From: Actinomycetes bacterium | Lineage (GTDB): Bacteria > Actinomycetota > Acidimicrobiia > Acidimicrobiales > Palsa-688 | Direction of reading: 5' to 3' | DNA length: 64,000 nucleotides | Assembly (NCBI GenBank): GCA_021828475.1 | Contig: JAJZIY010000010.1 | Coordinates: 1 to 64,000, forward strand | Shown: positions 54,485 through 62,451 of the stretch, piece by piece | How the letters are laid out: every line of letters begins with the position of its first letter | How positions within the stretch are numbered: position 1 is the stretch's first letter | Made by a program: the position numbers and the translations under genes | Notes under the pieces: model-generated | Database searches by the model: none | What the model saw: the letters and a program-made list of their open reading frames with translations, nothing else | Told to the model about the DNA's origin: nothing

Positions 54485-55661
54485 AGCGCCCGGGTTGCCC
54501 GTCCACCTCTATGGAGCGACCGTCCGTCGGTTGTGGGAATACGAGGGCCGCAACCTTGTTGGCCGCCTCCCGGTCGAGGTCTGGGAGTACGTGCTGGTAG
54601 ATGTCGGCTGTCACCGCCGTCGTGGCGTGCCCGAGCCGGTCTGCCACCACACGGGTGGGAACTCCCGCGGCGAGGGCCAGAGTCGCATGTAGGTGCCTCA
54701 GGTCATGGAGCCTGATCGCCGGTACCCCCCTCCGCTGGCTCAGAGCGCTGAACCACCGTGATACCTGCTCGGGGCGTAGCGGCGAGCCGTCAGGGTGAGC
54801 GAAGACCAAGTCTCCGTCATGGAAGGCGGGTCCCATCAATCGTCGCTCCTCAGCTTGCCGGCGGCGATGGTGCCGCAACTCCTCGGCCAACCGTGCATCG
54901 AGGCTGATCTGGCGCCGCCCCCGGTCGGTCTTGGGCTCGCCGATGACAAGGCGGTGGTCCACTGGGACAAGGCTGCGCCGGATGACGACATTGCCTGCCT
55001 GTAGGTCCGTGTCGGACCACCGCAGTGCCAGGGCCTCGCCGCGGCGGACGCCCGTCAAGACGTAAAACAGCCACAGCGCGTAGTTGCGGTCACTAGACGC
55101 CCCACCCAAGAAGCTACGCAGCTGCTTGGGTGTCCAAATCTTCATCTCCGGTCGGCGCGCTTTTGGGGGGTCGGCGCCGGTGGCTGGGTTGCGCGCTATG
55201 AGTTGCCAGCGGACGGCGTCGCGGAGTGCCCGATGGAGTGTCGCGTGGATGCGACGGATAGATGCAGGACTCAGGGGCTGGCGGCCGTTGAAACCCTCCC
55301 GCAGGGACCCGTAGAAGGCGTTGATGGCAGCGGGCGTCAGCTGCTGGAGCTGCAGGTGGCCGAAAGCAGGCGTCAGGTAGCAGCGCACGTGCATCTCGTA
55401 TGAGGAGAACGTGGTTGGCCGGAGCGTCCCCTTGGCCGCAGGCAGCCAGGTGACCCGCAGGAACTCCCCGATCGTGACCTTGGTCGGTTCGATATAGGCG
55501 CCCTCTTGCAACGCGTGCATGACCGAGTTGAGAGCGAACTGGGCATCCTTCTTCGTCCTGAACCCGCCCTTGGTCTTTTGGCGGCGCCGCCCGGCAGCAT
55601 CCCGCCCTGCGTCGACGACGTAAGTCCAGGTTTCACCTCGGCGGTACAGGTGCCCCCGCAT
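54483..55661 (-). CDS. int: Tyrosine recombinase/integrase
   Basis: A 392-residue phage-type integrase. An N-terminal arm-binding domain (GETWTYVVDAGRDAAGRRRQ, GGFRTKKDAQFALN), a core-binding SAM-like domain, then the catalytic domain with Arg in GVRRGEALALRW, HDLRHLHATLALA (His-x-x-Arg), GHATT and the nucleophile Tyr in IYQHVLP. ATG at 55661 has GAGGAG upstream. It points toward tRNA-Leu, the usual arrangement for integration at a tRNA 3' end. Confidence 0.93.
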   Translation of the reverse strand: MRGHLYRRGETWTYVVDAGRDAAGRRRQKTKGGFRTKKDAQFALNSVMHALQEGAYIEPTKVTIGEFLRVTWLPAAKGTLRPTTFSSYEMHVRCYLTPAFGHLQLQQLTPAAINAFYGSLREGFNGRQPLSPASIRRIHATLHRALRDAVRWQLIARNPATGADPPKARRPEMKIWTPKQLRSFLGGASSDRNYALWLFYVLTGVRRGEALALRWSDTDLQAGNVVIRRSLVPVDHRLVIGEPKTDRGRRQISLDARLAEELRHHRRRQAEERRLMGPAFHDGDLVFAHPDGSPLRPEQVSRWFSALSQRRGVPAIRLHDLRHLHATLALAAGVPTRVVADRLGHATTAVTADIYQHVLPDLDREAANKVAALVFPQPTDGRSIEVDGQPGR

Positions 55662-55980
55662 TATCTCCTCCTCGCTCGGTGCTGCCGAGCCGCGGCGCAT
55701 CGCGAATGGTGAGGAGGCTCCCGTGGCGTCGCCGCCCACGGCAGAGCCTCGAGGCCTGAGCGGGTCGTTCGCCGCCGACGAGGTTAGCAACCGGCAGGGA
55801 CCGGAAAGTCTGACGCCCCACGTCAAAGCGCCCGTTCAAGGGGCCGCCAATAGCTTGGTCGGCCCGTCGCCTCGTGGTTGGAGACCCGAACGGTGCGCAC
55901 GCCGCCCACCGTCCGAGCTCCCGGCCTGGCCGGTCGTGACGGCCAGCCGCCAGTTGGTGACCGCGACCTGGAGGTGCCTC
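55662..55980. other. Gap between integrase and excisionase-like genes
   Basis: A 319-bp divergent gap that must hold the promoters for both genes. No frame in it looks like a gene. No clear repeats were found. Confidence 0.4.
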
Positions 55981-56190
55981 GTGGACCTGGAAGAGCTACC
56001 TGAAGTCTTGACCGTCGAGGAAGCGGCGGCCGTGCTGCGCATTGGCCGCACCGCCGCCTACGAGCTGTGCCGCCAATGGCGAGCGACCGGCGGCCGTAGC
56101 GGCTTGCCCGTCCTCGCTTTCGGCCGCAGCTTGCGCGTGCCCAAAGCTGCGCTCGCGCGGATGCTCGAACCGCCTGGAGGCGACGCATGA
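55981..56190 (+). CDS. Excisionase-like MerR/helix-turn-helix protein
   Basis: A 69-residue protein. VLTVEEAAAVLRIGRTAAYE is a typical recognition helix-turn-helix start, followed by a wing (LPVLAFGRSLRVPKAALARM). Such proteins direct excision of integrative elements. GTG at 55981 has GGAGG seven bases upstream. Divergent from the integrase. Confidence 0.85.
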   Translation: MDLEELPEVLTVEEAAAVLRIGRTAAYELCRQWRATGGRSGLPVLAFGRSLRVPKAALARMLEPPGGDA

Positions 56191-56539
56191 CCCGCGGCCG
56201 CCACCCATCACTGGGCGCGTCTCCCACCACTCACTTCACGACGTCGTCCGCGCCACGACGTTCCAATATCCGCCCACCAGCCGGTACCTCAGCCCTCATG
56301 GCGACCGCCAGCTCGGACAGCACCTCGCCCAGCTACTCTCCGTCCCCGGCCGCCATAGCCACAGGCTCGCTCCCGACCCACGACTGGCCACCAACGACAG
56401 CAGCCGCATTGGCCGCCAACAAGGTCCCCAACGCGCTCTTCCACCTCAACCAAACGGCGTCCTCAAGGACCGAGTCCTACATAGACACCTCTGCACCCTC
56501 GGGGTGCGGCCTGGCGGCACCGGCCGCGGTGAGCCCCAA
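56191..56539. other. Stretch between excisionase-like gene and relaxase; possible oriT zone
   Basis: 349 bp. A frame beginning ATGACC overlaps the excisionase stop and stays open to 56543, but its product (Ser/Thr/Ala/Pro-rich) matches no family I know; I leave it unsupported. An origin of transfer would be expected upstream of a MobF relaxase, but I recognise no nic sequence. Confidence 0.3.
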
Positions 56540-59500
56540 ATGATGGGCTTGGCCAAGATGGCGCCCGACGGTTGGCGCTACTACGCCGAGGAGGTCGGGC
56601 TCGGCCGGGAGGACTATTTCGCCGGCCACGGCGAGGAGCCGGGGCGTTGGTTGGGCCGCGGGGCAGGGGCCCTCGGGCTCGCCGGGGAGGTGAGCCCCGA
56701 GCAGCTCTCGAAGCTGTTCGGCGAGGGCCGGCACCCGCTCACAGGCGACGCTCTGGGCCGCCTGTTCGCGGGGGAGGGTGCCGGCAAGGGCGGCGCCAGG
56801 GCGGGCAAAGAGGGACAGGGAGCGCCGGGGCAGGTGGCCGGTTACGCCCTCAGCTTCTCGCCTCCCAAGAGCGTCTCGGTGCTGTGGGCACTGGCCGAAG
56901 ACGCCGTCTCGGCACAGGTGCGCGCGGGCCATGGCGCCGCTGTCCGAGCCGCTCTGGAGTTCCTCCAAGACCACGCAGCCTTCACCCGGAGAGGCCACGC
57001 CGGCGCCGTCCAGGCCGACACCGACGGGTTCGTCGCGGCGGCGTTCACTCACCGCACCTCACGCGCCCGAGACCCGCAATTGCACACCCATGTCCTGGTC
57101 TCGGCGAAAGTAAGGGCCAGCACCGACGGGGCTTGGCTGGCCCTCGACGGCCGGGAGGTCTACGAGGTGCAAAAAGCGGCCGGACTGCTCTACAAAGCAT
57201 GCCTGCGGGCCGAGCTAGCCGCCCGCCTAGGGGTCAGCTGGGGAGCTGTGGATGCGGACGGGGCGGCCGAGATCACGGGCGTGCCAGCCGGTCTAGTGGA
57301 GCATTTCTCGGCCCGGCGTGCCCAGGTCGAGGCACGCGCGAGCGAGATCGTGCGTAAGAAAGAAACGACCTCGGGCCGCTCGCTCGGCGCCAGTGAACGG
57401 GCTGCCGCTTATCAATTGGCGGCCTACCAGTCACGGGCGGCCAAGGCCAAGGGCGGGGAGGCAACGGCCGAGCTCCGAGAGCGTTGGCACCGGGAAGCCG
57501 TCGCATGTAGCCATAGCCCCGATGGCTGGGTGGCAGCCGTGCTGGGAGGGACCGCTGCGAACTCCCGGCGCGACGGCGCCCCCGGGGCCTCTGCCGGTTC
57601 GCCGGGAGCTTGGCGCGCAGAGCTCGTCGAGGCCTCGAGCGGGGGCATTCGACCTGGGGCCGGGCGGACGTGGTGGAGGCCCTGTCCGTGCGCATGGCCC
57701 CTCAGGCTGCGGGCGACGCCGAGATTGTGCGCCGCCTGGGTGGAGCGGGCGACGGACGCGCTGCTGGGTGGCGCCGACATCGTGGCCCTCGGGCCCAAGG
57801 CCTTCACCGAGGCGCCCGCCCCTGATGTGCTCCGCCGCCGCGACGGGTGCGAGCCAGCAGTGCGTCACGGGGGCGCCCGTTACACGACGGCCCGCTCGTG
57901 GCAGGCCGAACAAGCAATCCTGGAGGCGGTCGGGGCAGGCCGTGGGGCTGGGGTGGCCGTAGTCCCCGGAGCCACGGTCGAAGCTGCGCTGGGAGGGGCT
58001 GGTCTCGGAGCGGACCAGGCAGATGCGGTCCGGCGGCTCTGCATGGGCGGCGAGCAGGTGGCGGTTATGGTCGGCCCGGCGGGCTCAGGCAAGTCCAAGA
58101 GCCTCGGCGCCGCCCGGGCGGCCTGGCGGGCAGCGGGGCTGGCCGTCCGCGGCGTGGCGCCCTCGGCGGTGGCCGCGGGCGTGCTCGGCGGGCAAGCCGG
58201 CGTGCCATCGGAGACCCTGGCCAAGTTCCTCCTCGACGCCAGGGCCGGGCGCGCCCGCCTCGGCCGGGGCGAGGTCGTCATCTGCGACGAGGCCTCCATG
58301 GTGGGTACCCGTGACCTCTCGGCGTTGGTGGGCCTGGTCGGACGGGCGGGAGCGAAGCTGGTCCTCGTAGGTGACCACCTCCAGCTCGGCGCCGTCGAAG
58401 CCGGCGGGCTGTTCCGCCTGCTGGTGGCCGACGCCAAGACGGCCGAGCTGAGCGGCGTCCACCGCTTCTCCGACCCATGGGAGTCCGCCGCCAGCCGCCG
58501 CCTGCGCGAAAGTGACACTTCTGTGCTTGCTGAGTACGAGGGGCGCGGCCGCGCCCTCGCCGGTGACCGCCAGGAGGCCCTCGACGCCGCCCACGAAGCC
58601 TGGTCGAAGGCCAGGGCCGAGGGCCGTTCGGTGGTGGTCATGGCCGCCGACCACGCCACCGTCGACGTCCTCGCCATGCGGGCCAGGGCCGAGGGCCGCT
58701 CGGTGGTGGTCATGGCCGCCGACCACGCCACCGTCGACGTCCTCGCCATGCGGGCCAGGGCCGCCCGTACCGCCCTCGGAGAAGTGGAGCAGGCCGGAAT
58801 CGCGGTCGGCAAGCAGGTCGTGGGCACCGGTGACGAAGTGGTGACCACCCGCAACGACCGGCGCCTGGTCACGAGCAGCGGGGCCTGGGTGAGAAACGGC
58901 GACCGGTGGCAGGTCCTGGGCCGCCGCCCCGACGGCTCGCTCCTGCTCGGGTCGCTCGACGCTCGGGGCAAGGTGGCCCTCCCCGGCGAGTACGTGAGGG
59001 AGAACGTAGCTCTGGCTTACGCTGTGACGGTCCACAAGTCGCAGGGCCTGACTACCGACCAGGCCGTGCTGGTCGTGGACCAGGCCACTACTGCCGAGCA
59101 CCTCTACGTCGGGCTCACCCGAGGGCGCCAGCACAACCTGGCCTGTGTGGCCTGCGAACCCATGGACGATGGCCACCGCCGGCCGCTTGCGCCGAGCGCC
59201 GCTGACGTGCTCAGGGCCGCGCTCGGCCGGAGAGGTGCCGAGCTGTCAGCCACCGAGACATCGCGGGCCGCGCTCAGCCGCCACCCCGACGACCAGGCCA
59301 GCCTCAGGGCCGCCCTAGCCGAGGCCCTTCGCCAGGTCGACGCCCTGGCCGGTAGGGACCGCTCCAAGGAGATCGTGGCCCTCCGGCGACGGGCCGCCCG
59401 CCATGCCGGGGCTTCCGAGCTGGCCGGCGGAGCCGAGCGGCTCAGCACGCTCGCGGCTGCGCAGCGGGCAAGGTCGGAATGGCTCGGCGCGCACCCTGAG

Positions 59501-59623
59501 GTGGTCGCCTACGTCGTTGACCTCAGACGTCGGGTGAGGACGGCAGGTCAGCGAGGTGCGTACATCGCAGCCGGAAGTCCCGACCATGGGTCCCGTGACC
59601 ACGACCCTGGACCGGGCCTGTGA
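56540..59623 (+). CDS. MobF-type relaxase with RecD-like helicase domain
   Basis: Up to 1027 residues in one open frame. Relaxase domain: GWRYYAEEVGLGREDYFAGH, the Ser-Pro-rich SFSPPKSVSVLWAL and the metal-binding QLHTHVLVS. Helicase domain: Walker A GPAGSGKSKSLGAAR, Walker B VVICDEASMVG and the C-terminal AVTVHKSQGLTTDQAVLVV. It would nick oriT and unwind the strand. Between about 57600 and 57740 the family pattern (HSTWGRADVVEALSVRMA, AGDAEIVRRL) lies in another frame and then returns, so two compensating indels are implied. A 24-residue exact duplication occurs at 58610-58753. Function may be impaired. ATG at 56543 is an alternative start. Confidence 0.85.
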   Translation: MMGLAKMAPDGWRYYAEEVGLGREDYFAGHGEEPGRWLGRGAGALGLAGEVSPEQLSKLFGEGRHPLTGDALGRLFAGEGAGKGGARAGKEGQGAPGQVAGYALSFSPPKSVSVLWALAEDAVSAQVRAGHGAAVRAALEFLQDHAAFTRRGHAGAVQADTDGFVAAAFTHRTSRARDPQLHTHVLVSAKVRASTDGAWLALDGREVYEVQKAAGLLYKACLRAELAARLGVSWGAVDADGAAEITGVPAGLVEHFSARRAQVEARASEIVRKKETTSGRSLGASERAAAYQLAAYQSRAAKAKGGEATAELRERWHREAVACSHSPDGWVAAVLGGTAANSRRDGAPGASAGSPGAWRAELVEASSGGIRPGAGRTWWRPCPCAWPLRLRATPRLCAAWVERATDALLGGADIVALGPKAFTEAPAPDVLRRRDGCEPAVRHGGARYTTARSWQAEQAILEAVGAGRGAGVAVVPGATVEAALGGAGLGADQADAVRRLCMGGEQVAVMVGPAGSGKSKSLGAARAAWRAAGLAVRGVAPSAVAAGVLGGQAGVPSETLAKFLLDARAGRARLGRGEVVICDEASMVGTRDLSALVGLVGRAGAKLVLVGDHLQLGAVEAGGLFRLLVADAKTAELSGVHRFSDPWESAASRRLRESDTSVLAEYEGRGRALAGDRQEALDAAHEAWSKARAEGRSVVVMAADHATVDVLAMRARAEGRSVVVMAADHATVDVLAMRARAARTALGEVEQAGIAVGKQVVGTGDEVVTTRNDRRLVTSSGAWVRNGDRWQVLGRRPDGSLLLGSLDARGKVALPGEYVRENVALAYAVTVHKSQGLTTDQAVLVVDQATTAEHLYVGLTRGRQHNLACVACEPMDDGHRRPLAPSAADVLRAALGRRGAELSATETSRAALSRHPDDQASLRAALAEALRQVDALAGRDRSKEIVALRRRAARHAGASELAGGAERLSTLAAAQRARSEWLGAHPEVVAYVVDLRRRVRTAGQRGAYIAAGSPDHGSRDHDPGPGL
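58610..58753 (+). repeat. 72-bp in-frame tandem duplication in the relaxase gene
   Basis: Two 72-bp units (58610-58681 and 58682-58753) differ at one position (GCCGTTCG versus GCCGCTCG). Each encodes the 24 residues ARAEGRSVVVMAADHATVDV LAMR. The first bases of a third unit follow. Recent duplication or slippage. Confidence 0.93.
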
Positions 59624-59745
59624 GGTCGGCCCTAATGCGGGATTGCCGGTCGTGACGCAACCCCAGCGGGGTTCCCGTCGGCGCCGGAGGCGCGACCCAC
59701 AACTACGCCAAGATGTAGATGCACCAGGGCGCGCCTCTGTCCGCG

Positions 59746-59751
59746 TATAGT
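59746..59751 (+). promoter_or_regulatory. -10 hexamer upstream of the synthase-like cassette
   Basis: TATAGT lies 48 nt upstream of the TTG at 59799. No good -35 is seen. The 170-bp gap after the relaxase gene is the only place for a cassette promoter. Confidence 0.45.
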
Positions 59752-59798
59752 AGAAAGCGACTGCACGCAGGAGTGAGACAGCGATCTCGGCAAGCTGT

Positions 59799-60743
59799 TT
59801 GATTGAGGACTCTCTTGACGACATGTTGCACGCCGCGATCGAGGCTGTCCTCGATCGCGGTGAGCCCGTTTCGCCCACAAAGGGCCCGAATCGCGAACTT
59901 CGGGGCATAACCCTTCAGCTCACCAACGCTCGCGCACGGCTGAGCCGCAGCGAGAGTCGCGGAAAGGTCTTTAGCGCTCTCGGCGAGTTGTTCTGGTATC
60001 TGTCGGGCAGCAATGCCACCGCTCAAATCACCCACTATATCTCGCAATATTCCAAGTACGATGAGGGTGGCATCGTGTTCGGTGGGTACGGACCGCGCCT
60101 ACGAGGCGACGCGGACCAGCTCGCCGCTGTCATCAACCTCCTGAGAGAGCGCCCTACAAGTCGACGCGCCGTAATCCAGCTGTTCGACCGTGAGGACCTT
60201 CTTGAGCCTCATGCGGACGTCCCCTGCACGTGCACCCTTCAGTTCCTGAACCGCCAGGAAGGGCTCGATCTCATCGTTTACATGCGGTCGAACGACGTCT
60301 TCATCGGGCTTCCCCACGACGTTTTTTGCTTCACAATGATCCAAGAACTCGTCGCACGGTGCGTCGGCACGGACCTGGGCCAGTATATCCACGTCGCCGG
60401 CAGCCTTCACCTGTACGACGAGAACGAGGAGGGCGCCCGTCGTTTCCTCAACGATGGTTACTTCGAGACGAAACAGATGCCACCGATGCCCGGACCGAAC
60501 CCGATGATGGACGTTGCCGACATCCTTGCAACGGAGGCACAGCTGCGCGAGGGCGCTGACCCCCTCTCCGTGAAGTTGCCTTCGAACGAATACTGGGCGG
60601 ACCTCGCGAGGTTGCTCGTTGTTTATCACCTTGGTCGCGCTGGTCGAGCCACCGAGATCCCTGCGGTCATGAAGCAGATGACCACCGACGTTTACAACGT
60701 CCACATCGACGATCGCCTAGACCGAACCCTGGGTGGTCGTTGA
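59799..60743 (+). CDS. Thymidylate-synthase-fold enzyme, predicted dCMP hydroxymethylase-like
   Basis: A 314-residue member of the thymidylate synthase family. Catalytic Cys143 is in ADVPCTCTLQF, Glu63 in GELFWYLSGSN, Arg163 and Ser164 in YMRSNDVFIGLPHDV, and His204/Tyr206 in LHLYDEN. Position 174 (GLPHD) is Asp; thymidylate synthase has Asn there (Asn177 in E. coli) to select dUMP, whereas T4 dCMP hydroxymethylase has Asp. This points to a cytosine nucleotide and a hydroxymethyl product, by inference. TTG at 59799 or ATG at 59823 may be the start. Base composition is visibly lower in GC than the core genes. Its TGA overlaps the next start. Confidence 0.82.
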   Translation: MIEDSLDDMLHAAIEAVLDRGEPVSPTKGPNRELRGITLQLTNARARLSRSESRGKVFSALGELFWYLSGSNATAQITHYISQYSKYDEGGIVFGGYGPRLRGDADQLAAVINLLRERPTSRRAVIQLFDREDLLEPHADVPCTCTLQFLNRQEGLDLIVYMRSNDVFIGLPHDVFCFTMIQELVARCVGTDLGQYIHVAGSLHLYDENEEGARRFLNDGYFETKQMPPMPGPNPMMDVADILATEAQLREGADPLSVKLPSNEYWADLARLLVVYHLGRAGRATEIPAVMKQMTTDVYNVHIDDRLDRTLGGR

Positions 60744-61528
60744 TCTCCGTCGCCACGACCTCAGTACGCCGTCTCGCTCGAGGCGATGTCGGCGAACAGC
60801 CTGTAATGGCATGGACGTGTCCGGTGCCATACTTCGGTCAACTCCGGACGGCGACGGTGGCGACCCTTGGGATCAACCCCAGCAACCGGGAGTTCGTCGA
60901 CGTCACGGGCCGGGAGCTTGACGGCGGGAAGCGACGCTTCCCGACACTTTCGTCGCTGGGACTTCAGACGTGGGCGGATGCTTCGTCGTTGGACCTAACC
61001 GCGATCGTCTCGGCCTGCGATGACTACTTCTTTGGCAATCCCTACAACCGGTGGTTCAACACGCTTGACGTTCTGGCGCGCGCCGCTGGTACCAGCTACT
61101 ACTCGGCGGAATACCCCGCCGTCCACCTAGATCTCGTGCCGTACGCCACGCATGTCAAGTGGGGGGCACTCAGGACGGATCAGCAACGCGGGCTATTGAA
61201 CTGCGCTCACGGCCTCCTTGCGTCACTCCTGCGAGATTCTCCCGTGGAGTTCTTGATTCTCAACGGAGCATCCGTCGTGCGCCAGTTCGAAGCAGTGGCC
61301 GGCCTTGAGCTCACGCGCGAGAACCAGCCGGGGTGGGACTTGGGCCGACAGGGCGCCCCGCGGGTGCGGGGCATCGCATACAGCGGAACGGTGGGTCACA
61401 TTGGCGATGTCGATCTGGGTCGCCTGATCAGCGTCGCTGGGTTCAACCACAACCTCCAGAGCAGCTTCGGCATTACCACGAGTGATTTGCAGGCGATCGC
61501 CCGCTGGGTTGCGAAACGACGATCGTGA
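60740..61528 (+). CDS. Putative uracil-DNA-glycosylase-fold protein
   Basis: A 262-residue protein starting with TTG inside the stop of the synthase-like gene (ATG at 60806 is an alternative just before MAWTCPVPYFG). VATLGINPSNREF resembles the first motif of Mug/TDG-type glycosylases (GINPG), and AGFNHNLQSSFGIT near residue 235 stands where the second motif would be. Between them, YPAVHLDLVPYATHVKW is well patterned. No catalytic assignment can be made safely. Could bind or cleave a modified base or nucleotide made by its neighbour. Confidence 0.5.
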   Translation: MISVATTSVRRLARGDVGEQPVMAWTCPVPYFGQLRTATVATLGINPSNREFVDVTGRELDGGKRRFPTLSSLGLQTWADASSLDLTAIVSACDDYFFGNPYNRWFNTLDVLARAAGTSYYSAEYPAVHLDLVPYATHVKWGALRTDQQRGLLNCAHGLLASLLRDSPVEFLILNGASVVRQFEAVAGLELTRENQPGWDLGRQGAPRVRGIAYSGTVGHIGDVDLGRLISVAGFNHNLQSSFGITTSDLQAIARWVAKRRS

Positions 61529-62451
61529 CTAGGCCGATCCTGCGGCCGCGCTTTATGCATGCCCTGGAATGTTTCGAGCGCATGAACGGTGCTCTCCCGG
61601 GCATTGTCCACCCGGAACACCGAGCGGCTTTTGTCGAGCAGCTGGTCGACAGTGAACGAAGGACGGAGTACTTCGAGCACATCGTGAGCCGGCCGGGAGG
61701 GTGCGGCGTCACGGACCCGAGGTCCCCGGCGTTCAATCCGTTGCGCGCTGCCATCGTCCAGTCGCACGCCGGCAACCAGGACGAGGCGTTCTGGTTGGTC
61801 CTTCTCTTTGTCCACTTTGGGAAGCATCGACGATCGGGCTGGCACTTGATCGCGGACATCTACGGTCAGCTCGGTGCCGGAACACTCTGGTCCTGGCGCG
61901 CTGTGAGTTCCGACGTCCAAGGTTTCCGCGTCTGGCTCGATAATAACCTCGCGACGATCCGGAGTCTGGAACCGCGCCGTGGCTTTGGCAACCATCGGAA
62001 GTACGAGAGCCTTGATCCATGGAACGAGAATGGTACCGGCGCCGTGATAGCGAGCTACGTCGATTGGGTCGGGGCGGCGGGCCACGACGCTCGGATTGCC
62101 CAGATGGTTGCCAGCGCTGCGACCCGTGCCGAAGGGTTCGACGCGCTCTACGCCGCAGTCCGCGGCGTTCGCCGATTTGGTCGCACGGGGGCGTTCGACT
62201 ATTGCTCGACGCTCGGGAAGCTCCATCTCGTCGCGATCGAACCAAGCGCAGCATGTCTCGCCGGAGCAACCGGTCCCCTAGCTGGTGCCCGCCTCCTGCT
62301 GTGCCAGCCAGGTCAGACGCTCACCCCGCCGGCACTCGAGGCGGCGCTAATTCCGTTGCGTACCGAACTTGCGGTCGGGTTCGACGTGCTTGAAGATGCA
62401 CTCTGCAATTGGCAGAAATGCCCCGACGAGTTCAAGCCCTTTCGAGGCTAG
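61525..62451 (+). CDS. Protein resembling alpha-glutamyl/putrescinyl-thymine pyrophosphorylase clade 3
   Basis: A 308-residue protein whose GTG overlaps the preceding stop (GTGA). Sequence landmarks FGKHRRSGWH (98-107), GFGNHRKYESL (153-163), FGRTGAFDY (218-226) and EDALCNWQK (290-298) are those I associate with the 'aGPT-Pplase clade 3' family, predicted by comparative genomics to act in hypermodified-base metabolism with a glycosylase-like fold. That recollection was not checked by search. Third gene of the coupled cassette. Ends with a 20-bp overlap of the convergent toxin-antitoxin unit. Confidence 0.6.
   Translation: MTRPILRPRFMHALECFERMNGALPGIVHPEHRAAFVEQLVDSERRTEYFEHIVSRPGGCGVTDPRSPAFNPLRAAIVQSHAGNQDEAFWLVLLFVHFGKHRRSGWHLIADIYGQLGAGTLWSWRAVSSDVQGFRVWLDNNLATIRSLEPRRGFGNHRKYESLDPWNENGTGAVIASYVDWVGAAGHDARIAQMVASAATRAEGFDALYAAVRGVRRFGRTGAFDYCSTLGKLHLVAIEPSAACLAGATGPLAGARLLLCQPGQTLTPPALEAALIPLRTELAVGFDVLEDALCNWQKCPDEFKPFRG

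Noticed and set aside
56191-56543. Small gene overlapping the excisionase-like stop
   Set aside because: Ser/Thr/Ala/Pro-rich product without recognisable family; kept only as an unassigned stretch.
59799-60743. Housekeeping thymidylate synthase (thyA)
   Set aside because: Asp at the dUMP-selecting position, mobile-element context and coupling to unusual partners argue against it.
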